From assembly GCA_020253895.1 (NCBI GenBank), contig JADDKG010000355.1, forward strand, positions 1 to 7,346: a DNA stretch of 7,346 bases, in the 5' to 3' direction. The stretch comes from Rubrobacter sp. (lineage in GTDB: Bacteria; Actinomycetota; Rubrobacteria; Rubrobacterales; Rubrobacteraceae). Below are positions 1-6,760 of the stretch, piece by piece. The stretch's first letter is position 1, and each line of letters opens with the position of its first letter. Below the pieces are notes generated by a model, which was given only the letters and a program-made list of their open reading frames with translations, had not been told where the DNA came from and searched no databases. The position numbers and the translations under genes were made by a program.

Positions 1-695
1 CGAAGCCGACTGAGGAAGGCACTCCTTTTGGGATTCGGGTCTCTCTTCTTGGAGGAGTACGGGGCCAGAAGCTCTATGCCCATCGTCGCCAGCTCTTCTT
101 TGGTCTTGGGCGAGTGGTAGTTGCGGTCTCCGACGAGAAGGCCCGAGGTGGACTCGACGAGTCCGGGGAGCACGGAAAGCTCGTGGGCGTTGGCCGGGGC
201 CACCGACAAACGGGTAATGACGCCCGGCCAGCAGACCCTTATGTGCACCCTGAAGCCGTAGAAGGTTTGCTTGAGGAGCGTGTCTTTGCCGAAGGCGGCC
301 TCTCCCTTAAAACGTCGGCAGCGGTAGGCTCGGGCGAACAGGCATGCCGGCAGAGGCAGAGAGTCGCAAAGCGCGAAGGTGGGGTCGTGAGGGATCTCGG
401 CCAAGAGCTCTTGCCAGAGGCGCTCTTTGGCCTTCCAGAGGTTGGCTGCCTGCCTGGTGAAGGTGGTGCGATGCACGCATCTGAGGTTAGGGAAGAAGTG
501 AGCGTAATGGCGCCGGAAGTAGGCAAAGAGTTCTGTGTCTTCGTCGAGTCCCAAAAACTCACCGACGACCTCGATGGTGAGCACTTCAGAGTCGCACAGC
601 GTTGGGGTAGGTCCACGGGCTCTCAGACGCCCCAGGTCAGCGATGCGGTCGTCTATGAGGCAGAAGACGGCTATGATGAAGGTGTTAAGATCCAC
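1..695 (-). CDS. IS982-family transposase, C-terminus cut by window edge
   Basis: DDE transposase expected to catalyse cut-and-join transposition of its own element. The minus-strand frame is open from 800 to base 1 but has no ATG near its 5' end. I place the start at GTG 695, giving an N-terminus MDLNTFIIAVFCLIDD that is typical of IS982 proteins and has an AAGGAGG ribosome site 11 bases upstream (707-713). TTG 770 is the alternative. 231 codons are present; the family is usually about 290 residues. Visible IS982 blocks are CDSEVLTIEVVGEFLGLD, then FALCDSLPLPAC with the probable first catalytic Asp (residue 111), then LLVGDRNYHS with the second (residue 190). The third acidic residue would lie just past the edge, after the basic SSKKRDPNPKR stretch. 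No stop or frameshift occurs within the visible part, so the copy may be intact. Family assignment is from recognised motifs, not a search. Confidence 0.85.
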   Translation of the reverse strand, partial: MDLNTFIIAVFCLIDDRIADLGRLRARGPTPTLCDSEVLTIEVVGEFLGLDEDTELFAYFRRHYAHFFPNLRCVHRTTFTRQAANLWKAKERLWQELLAEIPHDPTFALCDSLPLPACLFARAYRCRRFKGEAAFGKDTLLKQTFYGFRVHIRVCWPGVITRLSVAPANAHELSVLPGLVESTSGLLVGDRNYHSPKTKEELATMGIELLAPYSSKKRDPNPKRSAFLSRL

Positions 696-706
696 GAGAG
701 CGAAGA

Positions 707-713
707 CCTCCTT
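707..713 (-). promoter_or_regulatory. Ribosome binding site that decides the transposase start
   Basis: The minus strand reads AAGGAGG here, a near-perfect Shine-Dalgarno sequence 11 bases before GTG 695. No comparable site precedes the other possible start, TTG 770, so this favours the shorter transposase. Confidence 0.55.
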
Positions 714-796
714 CTCGCTTCGGTAGGTTTGGGCACCACCGAGCGTAGGGAGGTCTCGCTCTTTATGCAACCGTTCGGAGAAACTTGCACACGGGG

Positions 797-813
797 TTAA
801 CTAAGGTAGTTAA
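797..813. repeat. Short inverted repeat at the presumed IS edge
   Basis: TTAACTA (797-803) and TAGTTAA (807-813) form a perfect 7-bp inverted repeat around the 3-base centre AGG. It sits just outside the transposase frame, where an IS982 terminal repeat would be expected. It may be part of the element's end, a transposase binding site or a chance palindrome. The hairpin is too weak and lacks a T-run, so it is not a convincing terminator. Confidence 0.4.
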
Positions 814-832
814 ATAAATTCGCCGAAAGCCC

Positions 833-862
833 TTGATGGGGCGGCCGATTTAGGGCTAATAT
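833..862 (+). promoter_or_regulatory. Candidate promoter for the sugar operon
   Basis: TTGATG (833-838) resembles a -35 box and TAATAT (857-862) resembles a -10 box, with an 18-base spacer. This is the best sigma-70-type pair seen in the only sizeable gap before the operon. Transcription would start near 869-871, leaving a leader of under 40 bases before GTG 907. The assignment rests on consensus resemblance only. Confidence 0.45.
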
Positions 863-878
863 GCGGCCGTGAGCGCGG

Positions 879-892
879 ATCTTTATAAAGAT
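879..892. promoter_or_regulatory. Perfect 14-bp palindrome, candidate ROK repressor operator
   Basis: ATCTTTATAAAGAT is a perfect, AT-rich, two-fold symmetric sequence in otherwise very GC-rich DNA. It lies just downstream of the candidate -10 box and 14 bases before the start of the ROK regulator. ROK repressors bind as dimers to AT-rich inverted repeats near their own promoters, so autoregulation of the whole operon is a reasonable inference. Binding is not shown by the sequence. Confidence 0.5.
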
Positions 893-906
893 AGGTATGT
901 AAGTAG

Positions 907-2133
907 GTGGTAGAGCGGGGAGACGGGAGGCTTGCCGGGCGGGTCACGGGGCATCTGCGCCGGCACAACCGGTCGGTGGTGTTGGAGTTGATCCGCACCA
1001 GGGGGCCTCTCTCCCGGGCTGCTTTGGTGGAGGCCACCAACCTGAGCCTGCCCACGGTCATCGAGATCGTGGAGCAGCTCGAGCGCGAGGGGCTGGTCCG
1101 GAGGGTGGGGGAGGGGCCGTCGACGGGCGGGAGGCGTCCCACCCTTGTAGAGCTGGTTCCCGACGCCTTCTTCGCGCTGGGGGTAGAGCTGGGGACCCGG
1201 ACGACCACCGTGGTGCTCACCGACCTCAGGGCTTCGGTGCGGGCCCGGGAGAGCGTGCCTTCCAGGATGTCCGAGGGGCCGGAGGCTACCTACGAGCAGA
1301 CGATGGCGGCGCTTAGGGCTTTTGAGGGGTGGCTCGCCGGCCCGGAGGGGAAGGTCTTGGGCATCGGGGTGGCCTTTCCGGCTCCCGTGCTCGGCCGCTC
1401 CGGCGCCGCCTTCAGCCCGCCGAGCTACCCGGGGTGGGGTGAGATCCGCATCGGGGAGCTTCTGACCCGCCAGTATGGGCTGCCGGTGATCGTGGACAAC
1501 GACGCCAACGCCCGGGCAATAGGGGAGCATCTCTTTGGGGTGGGGCAGGGGCACGACAACATGTTCTACTTCGTGTGCCACCGGGGGGTGGGTGGTGCGG
1601 CCATCATCGACGGCCGGCTCCGGCGGGGAGCGCGTGGTGGAGCGGGGGAGATCGGGCACACCCTCGTGGACCCCGAGGGCCCGCGCTGCGGGTGTGGCAG
1701 GTACGGGTGTCTGGAGGCCTTCGTGGGGCGCGCGGCCGTAGCCCGGCGGGCCAGGCGGCTCCTCGCTCTCTCGGGCCGGAGCAGCCTGTGTGGGGTGCCC
1801 CTGGACCGGCTGAAGGCGGAGCACGTCATCCGGGCGGCGCTGGAGGGGGATGATCTTGGGGTCCAGATCGTTCGGGAGACGGGGAGGTACCTGGGGGTAG
1901 GCGTCGCCAACGTGGCCAACCTCTTTGATCCCTCGCTCGTGGTGGTGGGGGGGTCCACTGCGGCGGCCGGGGACCTTCTGCTGGAGCCGGTCAGGGAGGT
2001 GTTGCGGGGAAGGGCTCTGGCCGGCATAGGCGAGGGCGTGCAGGTGGTCTCCGGCCGGCTCGGGGAGGATGCCGGAGCGGTGGGGGCGGCCGCGCTGGTG
2101 CTGCAGGAGCTGTTCGCTGTTCGTATGGGTTGA
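907..2133 (+). CDS. ROK-family transcriptional repressor (NagC/XylR/Mlc type)
   Basis: Predicted sugar-responsive DNA-binding regulator of the operon it heads. Residues about 17-78 form a winged helix-turn-helix of ROK type, starting LRRHNRSVVLELI and ending in the GGRRP turn. Residues about 88-400 are the ROK sugar-binding domain: VDNDANARAIGEH with Asp199, GVGGAAIIDGRL, GARGGAGEIGH, and the zinc site made of His251 and the cysteines of CGCGRYGC (Cys261, 263, 268). The N-terminal phosphate motif of ROK kinases is degenerate (VELGTRTTT, residues 93-101), which supports a repressor rather than a kinase. The 408-residue length is normal. GTG 907 is the first possible start because TAG directly precedes it; the next start (976) would cut into the helix-turn-helix. 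Its ribosome site is weak (TAGGT, 892-896). The next gene starts 27 bases after its stop. The effector sugar is unknown; a xylose- or gluco-oligosaccharide-derived ligand is a guess from the neighbours. Confidence 0.9.
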   Translation: MVERGDGRLAGRVTGHLRRHNRSVVLELIRTRGPLSRAALVEATNLSLPTVIEIVEQLEREGLVRRVGEGPSTGGRRPTLVELVPDAFFALGVELGTRTTTVVLTDLRASVRARESVPSRMSEGPEATYEQTMAALRAFEGWLAGPEGKVLGIGVAFPAPVLGRSGAAFSPPSYPGWGEIRIGELLTRQYGLPVIVDNDANARAIGEHLFGVGQGHDNMFYFVCHRGVGGAAIIDGRLRRGARGGAGEIGHTLVDPEGPRCGCGRYGCLEAFVGRAAVARRARRLLALSGRSSLCGVPLDRLKAEHVIRAALEGDDLGVQIVRETGRYLGVGVANVANLFDPSLVVVGGSTAAAGDLLLEPVREVLRGRALAGIGEGVQVVSGRLGEDAGAVGAAALVLQELFAVRMG

Positions 2134-2160
2134 GGCGGAAGAGCAGGGGGTAGAGCAGAG

Positions 2161-3471
2161 ATGACGGAAGGCGTCTTTACGCGCAGGGACTTTCTCAGGA
2201 TGGGGGGAGCGGCTTCCCTCGCCGTCCTGCTCGCCGGGTGCAGCTTCGGCACCGGGCAGCAGAGGTCCGGCGGCGCGGGAGGGAACAGCGCCACGATCTG
2301 GGACATAAGCACCGGGGAGCAGCAGGAGCTCATCAAGAGGATGGTGGAGAGGTTCAACTCCTCGCATGAGGTCTCAGTCTCGGTGCAGTTCTTCCAGAAC
2401 GACCCGTTCAAGAACAAGCTACGCACCGCCATGGGAGCCGGCAACCCTCCGGACATCTTCTACGGCTGGGGAGGCGGCATCCTCAAGTCGTACGTCGATG
2501 CCGGCAAGGTATACGCGTTGCCGGCATCTGTGGATACCGGAAAGTTCTTCGACTCCGTGATGGAGGGCGTCACCTTCGGAGGGGAGATCTACGGCATACC
2601 GATAATGGGTACCCAGCCGGTCCTGTTCTACTACAACCGGCAGATCTTCCGGGAGCACGGCCTGCAGCCTCCCGAGACGTGGTCCGGGCTGCTCGATGCC
2701 GTCAGGGCCCTCAAGCGGGCAGGGGTCACCCCCATAGCCCTCGCCGGGCAGAACAAGTGGACCAACATGATGTACGAGGAGTACCTCGTGGACAGGATCG
2801 GCGGCCCCGAGCCCTTCCAGAGGGTCCTCGACGGGGAGCGGGACGCCTGGTCCCACCCGGCGTTCATCGAGGCCAACACCATGATCCAGGAGCTCGTCTC
2901 AATGGGGGCCTTCCCCTCCAACTTCGCCTCGCTCAACTACGATACCGGCCAGTCCACCCAGCTGCTGTACACCGGCGAGGCGGCGATGCAGCTCATGGGG
3001 GCGTGGGACTACCAGGCGATACTCACCAACGCGCCCGAGTTCATCGAGAGCGGCAAGCTGGGGTGGTTCGCCTTCCCGCGGGTGGAGGGAGGCGAGGGGG
3101 ACCCCAAGAACGTGGCCGGCAACCTCACCAACTACTACTCCATCTCGGAGGCCTCGCAGGCGAAGGAGGTGGCCCTCACCTTCTTCCGGGACGCCGTGAT
3201 GAACGATGCCTGGGTGGACGGGCTGGTGGATATCGGGCTCGTGCCCCCCGTGGAGGGGATAGAGCGCAAGCTCCAGAGCCGGGAGAACGCCGAGTGGCTC
3301 ACGTTCGTGTACAGCCTGGCCCGGGAGGCCCCACACTACACCCTCTCCTGGGATCAGGCCCTTCCCCCACGGGCGGCGCAGGCGCTGCTCACCAACCTGG
3401 ACCGGCTGTTCCTGCGGGAGATCACCCCGAGACAGTTCTCGGAGAACATGAACGAGGCGATGGGGCTGTAG
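2161..3471 (+). CDS. ABC transporter sugar-binding lipoprotein (family 1 solute-binding protein)
   Basis: Extracellular substrate-capture protein of a CUT1-type carbohydrate importer. The N-terminus has a twin-arginine motif (TRRDFLRMGG, residues 7-16), a short hydrophobic stretch, and the lipobox LLAGC with Cys27 as probable lipidation site. This suggests Tat export and membrane anchoring. A Gly/Ser-rich linker (about 30-43) leads to a mature domain with the family 1 layout: ATIWDISTGEQQELIKRMVERFN-like start, GNPPDIFYGWGG, then GIPIMGTQPVLFYYNR near residue 145. Aromatic residues are plentiful (many Trp and Tyr), as expected for sugar stacking, but do not identify the sugar. The 436-residue length is typical. 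ATG 2161 follows an AGGGGG site (2145-2150). The two permease genes follow after 37 bases. Binding proteins of this family often accept oligosaccharides, which fits the downstream cytoplasmic glycosidase. Confidence 0.93.
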   Translation: MTEGVFTRRDFLRMGGAASLAVLLAGCSFGTGQQRSGGAGGNSATIWDISTGEQQELIKRMVERFNSSHEVSVSVQFFQNDPFKNKLRTAMGAGNPPDIFYGWGGGILKSYVDAGKVYALPASVDTGKFFDSVMEGVTFGGEIYGIPIMGTQPVLFYYNRQIFREHGLQPPETWSGLLDAVRALKRAGVTPIALAGQNKWTNMMYEEYLVDRIGGPEPFQRVLDGERDAWSHPAFIEANTMIQELVSMGAFPSNFASLNYDTGQSTQLLYTGEAAMQLMGAWDYQAILTNAPEFIESGKLGWFAFPRVEGGEGDPKNVAGNLTNYYSISEASQAKEVALTFFRDAVMNDAWVDGLVDIGLVPPVEGIERKLQSRENAEWLTFVYSLAREAPHYTLSWDQALPPRAAQALLTNLDRLFLREITPRQFSENMNEAMGL

Positions 3472-3508
3472 GCGGCTGGTTGGCGTAGGAGAAGACCGGA
3501 GGGGTCGG

Positions 3509-4408
3509 ATGTCTTCTGGACGATCATCGGGCTGGGCCACATCCTCCGTCCTGCTCTTGCCCGCGGTGGCCTTCTTCGTGGCCTTCGCCCTGGGCCCGAT
3601 GGCAGCCGCGGTGTACATCAGCTTCCTGGACTGGGACGGGGTGTCGGCCCCGCGCTGGATAGGGCTCGGCAACTGGGTGCGGACGTTTACCGACTCGGTG
3701 ACGCTGCACTCGCTCTTCCTCACCGTGCAGGTCATGGTCCTCTCCTGGCTCATCCAGACCCCCATAAGCCTGCTGCTTGGGGTGTTCCTCGCCGGCTACC
3801 AGAGGTACCGGGCGCTGCTGGGGGCCTTCTACTTCTTGCCGCTGCTCTTCTCCGCGGTGGCGATAGGTTTGATCTGGTCTTCCTCCATGCTCTCCGCCGA
3901 GGGGGCCCTGAACACCTTCCTCCGGGCGGTGGGGCTCGATTTCATGGCGCAGGACTGGCTCGGGGATCCGGACCTCGCGCTGTACGCGGTCGTGGCCGTC
4001 ATCGCCTGGCAGTTCATCCCCTTCCACACCCTGCTCTACCAGGCCGGAGCCCGGCAGATACCCCAGGTCCTCTACGAGGCGGCGCGCATCGACGGGGCCG
4101 GAAAGGTGCAGCAGTTCTTCTACATAACGCTGCCGCAGCTCAAGTACACGGTGGTCACCTCGACCGTGCTCATCCTCACCGGCTCGCTCACCTACTTCGA
4201 CGTGATCTACGTCATGACCGGGGGAGGACCGGGCTTTGCGACCAGGGTGCTCCCCCTGCACATGTACATAACGGCCTTCCAGAACGCAGAGATAGGCTAC
4301 GGGAGCGCGATCGCCGTGATCCTCGCCGTCGCGGGCATAGCGCTCTCCCTGTTCCTGCTCAGGGTCACCGGCTTCGGCCGGATGGAGAGCCAGGCGGAGG
4401 GGCTCTAG
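3509..4408 (+). CDS. ABC sugar permease, MalF/UgpA-type
   Basis: Inner-membrane subunit of the importer, expected to pair with the next gene product. About six membrane helices can be seen, near residues 12-37, 70-95, 104-125, 158-178, 205-229 and 261-285. The cytoplasmic EAA loop, which contacts the ATPase, is canonical: EAARIDGAGKVQQFFYITLP from Glu190. The MTGGGPG motif before the last helix is characteristic of the MalF/UgpA side of CUT1 transporters. The 299-residue length is normal, without the large periplasmic insertion of E. coli MalF. ATG 3509 follows a GGAGGGG site (3498-3504). The gene ends one base before the next start, so the two permeases are probably translationally coupled. 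Confidence 0.94.
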   Translation: MSSGRSSGWATSSVLLLPAVAFFVAFALGPMAAAVYISFLDWDGVSAPRWIGLGNWVRTFTDSVTLHSLFLTVQVMVLSWLIQTPISLLLGVFLAGYQRYRALLGAFYFLPLLFSAVAIGLIWSSSMLSAEGALNTFLRAVGLDFMAQDWLGDPDLALYAVVAVIAWQFIPFHTLLYQAGARQIPQVLYEAARIDGAGKVQQFFYITLPQLKYTVVTSTVLILTGSLTYFDVIYVMTGGGPGFATRVLPLHMYITAFQNAEIGYGSAIAVILAVAGIALSLFLLRVTGFGRMESQAEGL

Positions 4409-4409
4409 G

Positions 4410-5282
4410 ATGGCCGCCGGCAGAGCCCCGTCGGCTGCGGGGGCGGCCAAGCCGCCACGGGCCGGAAGAATGCTCCCCAACCCCATCCCGCTCCTGTTGG
4501 GGCTGGTGTGGTTCGTCATAGCGTTCTACCCCGTCTACTACATGTTCATCACCAGCCTCAGGACCCAGGCGGGGTTCCTGGGCGGGAGCCTGTGGCTGCC
4601 TCCCCAAAACCCCACCCTCGAGAACTACGCGGGCGTCATCGAGGACGGGATAGGGCTCTACTTCCTCAACAGCGCCTTCGTCACCGTGATAAGCGTGGCG
4701 CTCATAGTCGCGGTATCCTTCCTCGCGGCCTACGCCATAGCCCGGATCCGGGGCAGGGTCGCCCAGGCCACCTTCAGGGTCTTCCTGCTCGGGCTCGCCA
4801 TCCCGCTGCAGGCGGCCATCATCCCCATCTACGTGCTCATCGTCCGCATCGGGCTCTACGACACGCTCTACGGTCTGATCCCGCCGCAGGTGGCCTTCGG
4901 GATACCGCTCACGGTCCTGATCCTGGTGAACTTCATCCGCGACATCCCTAACGAGCTCTACGACTCGATGGTGCTGGACGGCAGCGGACACCTCCGGATG
5001 ATGTGGAACCTGGTGTTGCCACTCTCCAGGCCGGCCATCATAACCGTGGTGATCTACAACGCGCTGCAGGTGTGGAACAACTTCCTGTTCCCCCTCATCC
5101 TGACGCAGAGCTCCAACATCCGGACCCTGCCACTGGCGCTGCAGCAGTTTCAGGGGCAGTACGGGGTGAACGTGCCCGGGCTCATGGCCGCGGTCTTCCT
5201 CTCGGTGCTGCCGGTCATGATGCTCTACCTGGTCGCCCGCCGCCAGCTGCTCGGCGGGCTCACCGCCGGCTTCGGCAAGTAA
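4410..5282 (+). CDS. ABC sugar permease, MalG/UgpE-type
   Basis: Second membrane subunit of the same importer. About six hydrophobic segments are visible, with helices near residues 27-48, 82-108, 118-141, 149-170, 205-226 and 254-276. The stretch FYPVYYMFITSLR and the NPTLENYAGV segment are typical of MalG-type proteins. The EAA loop is present but departs from consensus: ELYDSMVLDGSGHLRMMW from Glu182, keeping Glu, Asp-Gly and the following LPLSRPAI but lacking the two alanines. ATG 4410 has a GGAGGGG site (4396-4402) inside the end of the upstream gene, and its start lies one base after that gene's stop. The 290-residue length is normal. No ATPase gene follows, so the nucleotide-binding subunit must come from elsewhere in the genome. 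Confidence 0.94.
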   Translation: MAAGRAPSAAGAAKPPRAGRMLPNPIPLLLGLVWFVIAFYPVYYMFITSLRTQAGFLGGSLWLPPQNPTLENYAGVIEDGIGLYFLNSAFVTVISVALIVAVSFLAAYAIARIRGRVAQATFRVFLLGLAIPLQAAIIPIYVLIVRIGLYDTLYGLIPPQVAFGIPLTVLILVNFIRDIPNELYDSMVLDGSGHLRMMWNLVLPLSRPAIITVVIYNALQVWNNFLFPLILTQSSNIRTLPLALQQFQGQYGVNVPGLMAAVFLSVLPVMMLYLVARRQLLGGLTAGFGK

Positions 5283-5293
5283 AGCGTAGACCG

Positions 5294-5301
5294 AAAGGAG
5301 G
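5294..5301 (+). promoter_or_regulatory. Strong ribosome binding site fixing the GH5 start
   Basis: AAAGGAGG lies 8 bases before GTG 5310. It supports the GTG over the next in-frame ATG (at 5403), which would remove the conserved LLRGFGLGGW segment. Confidence 0.65.
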
Positions 5302-5309
5302 GCAAAAAC

Positions 5310-6716
5310 GTGACAGATGGCGGCTTCCTGAGCACCAGCGGCTCCCGGATACTCGACGGGGAGGGCAACCCTATCCTGCTGCGCGGGTTCGGCCTGGGCG
5401 GCTGGATGAACATGGAGAACTTCATCACCGGCTACCCGGCGAACGAGGAGGCGCAGCGGGAGGCCATCCGCGAGGTGCTCGGAAAGGAGAGGTGCGAGCT
5501 CTTCTTCGACCGCTTTCTGCAGTACTTCTTCGAGGAGGAGGACGCCCGGTTCATCTCCTCGCTCGGCCTCAACTGCCTCAGGATACCGGTCAACTACCGC
5601 CACTTCGAGGACGACATGGCCCCCTTCGAGATAAAGGAGGAGGGCTTTAAGCACCTCGACCGGGTCATAGACCTCTGCGCCCGGCACAACATCTACACGA
5701 TCATCGATTTGCACGCGCTGCCCGGCTACCAGAACCAGCACTGGCACTCGGACAACCCCACCCACAAGGCCTTCTTCTGGAAGCACCGGCACTTCCAGGA
5801 CCGGGCGGCCCACCTGTGGGAGGTCATCGCGGACCGGTACAAGGACAACACCTGGGTCGCAGGCTACAACCTGATCAACGAGCCCGCCGATCCCACAGAG
5901 GAGATGATCGTGCCGGTCTACCGGCGGCTCTACGAGACGATCCGCTCGGCGGACCCGAACCACCTGATCTTCCTGGAGGGCAACCGCTACTCGCTGGACT
6001 TCCACATGTTCGGCGAGCCTTGGGAGGGCGTGGTCTACGCCAACCACGACTACGCGCTGCCGGGCTTCGTGGACGGCGGCCCCTACCCCGGCGTCTCCCG
6101 CGGCGAGTACGTGGACAGGAAGGCGCTAGAGGAGACCTTCCTCCAGAGGAGCCGCTACATGCTCGAGCACGGGCTCCACATCTGGGTCGGGGAGTTCGGC
6201 CCCGTCTACCCGCAGTGGGACCCCGAGAGCCACGAGAGACGCTACCGGGTGCTGGAGGACCAGCTCGAGATCTACGACCGCCACCAGGCGAGCTGGTCGA
6301 TCTGGCTCTACAAGGACATCGGGCTGCAGGGCGTCGTCTACGCCGCCCCGGACTCCCCCTACATGGAGCGCATAAGGCCTGTTCTGGAGAAGAAGATCCG
6401 GCTCGGCGCCGACTCCTGGGGCACCACCGACGAGCACATCCGGGACGTGATGGAGCCCATAGAGAAGCTCTTCGAGAGGGAGTTCCCGGACTACTCCCCC
6501 TTCCCCTTCGGGGCCCAGCGGGAGATAGAGCAGCTCGTTCGCCACATCCTCATCTCCGAGCCGCTCGTCCCGGAGTTCGCCGGGCGCTTCCGCGGCCTCT
6601 CCGGGGAGGAGATAGACGAGATGATGCGGTCGTTCCGCTTCGAGAACTGCGTGAAGCGCACCCGACTCGCCGAGATCCTCTCCCGCCACGCGAAGCTCCC
6701 CGTTGTCGGAGAATGA
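5310..6716 (+). CDS. Cytoplasmic glycoside hydrolase family 5 enzyme
   Basis: Probable retaining beta-glycosidase with a TIM-barrel fold. The sequence shows the GH5 pattern in order: LLRGFGLGGWMNMENF (about residues 24-39), CLRIPVNYRHF with the conserved Arg91, IIDLHALPG, YNLINEPAD with Glu191 as likely acid/base, ANHDYALPG with His246 and Tyr248, IWVGEFGPV with Glu295 as likely nucleophile, and WSIWLYKD with Trp329. The HALPG and RGFGLGGW blocks resemble the exo-beta-1,3-glucanase-like branch, but I cannot assign a subfamily or substrate. No signal peptide is present, so it should act in the cytoplasm on an imported oligosaccharide or glycoside rather than on polymer outside. The barrel ends near residue 355-365; the remaining roughly 100 residues are charged and apparently helical. 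It is 28 bases downstream of the permease gene and starts with GTG. Confidence 0.9.
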   Translation: MTDGGFLSTSGSRILDGEGNPILLRGFGLGGWMNMENFITGYPANEEAQREAIREVLGKERCELFFDRFLQYFFEEEDARFISSLGLNCLRIPVNYRHFEDDMAPFEIKEEGFKHLDRVIDLCARHNIYTIIDLHALPGYQNQHWHSDNPTHKAFFWKHRHFQDRAAHLWEVIADRYKDNTWVAGYNLINEPADPTEEMIVPVYRRLYETIRSADPNHLIFLEGNRYSLDFHMFGEPWEGVVYANHDYALPGFVDGGPYPGVSRGEYVDRKALEETFLQRSRYMLEHGLHIWVGEFGPVYPQWDPESHERRYRVLEDQLEIYDRHQASWSIWLYKDIGLQGVVYAAPDSPYMERIRPVLEKKIRLGADSWGTTDEHIRDVMEPIEKLFEREFPDYSPFPFGAQREIEQLVRHILISEPLVPEFAGRFRGLSGEEIDEMMRSFRFENCVKRTRLAEILSRHAKLPVVGE

Positions 6717-6760
6717 GGGAGCCTCAGCAGGAGGGTAACCGAGATAGAAAGGAGCGTCGC

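Larger units (their letters stand above)
1..810 (-). mobile_element. IS982-family insertion sequence, partial (one end only)
   Basis: The stretch is filled by a minus-strand IS982-type transposase frame that continues past the left edge, so only the 5' part of the element is present. The outer boundary near 807-813 is an estimate: base composition changes there, and a short inverted repeat (797-813) starts just outside the coding frame. The second terminal repeat is outside the window, so neither the repeat pair nor a target-site duplication can be confirmed. The element lies upstream of, and divergent from, the sugar operon. It has not visibly broken any gene in the window. Confidence 0.75.

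Noticed and set aside
114..800. 228-codon plus-strand frame
   Set aside because: It is antisense to the transposase, whose minus-strand frame shows clear IS982 motifs; the plus-strand translation resembles nothing coherent.
797..813. Rho-independent terminator
   Set aside because: The stem is only 7 bp and AT-rich with no following T-run on either strand that would fit a terminator.
2140..2158. Direct repeat AGAGCAG (2140-2146 and 2152-2158) before the binding-protein start
   Set aside because: It is short, in a 27-base gap, and overlaps the ribosome site region; chance is sufficient explanation.
883..2367. 494-codon minus-strand frame opposite the ROK gene
   Set aside because: It is low-complexity, rich in Pro, Arg and His, and is a GC-driven shadow of a gene with well-conserved motifs.
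2679..3488. 269-codon plus-strand frame inside the binding-protein gene
   Set aside because: It is an out-of-frame translation full of Gly, Arg and Pro; the binding-protein frame is complete and conserved.
4365..6047. 560-codon minus-strand frame
   Set aside because: It spans the antisense of two unrelated genes (permease and GH5) and is rich in Val, Glu, Asp and His, as expected for the mirror of high-GC coding sequence.
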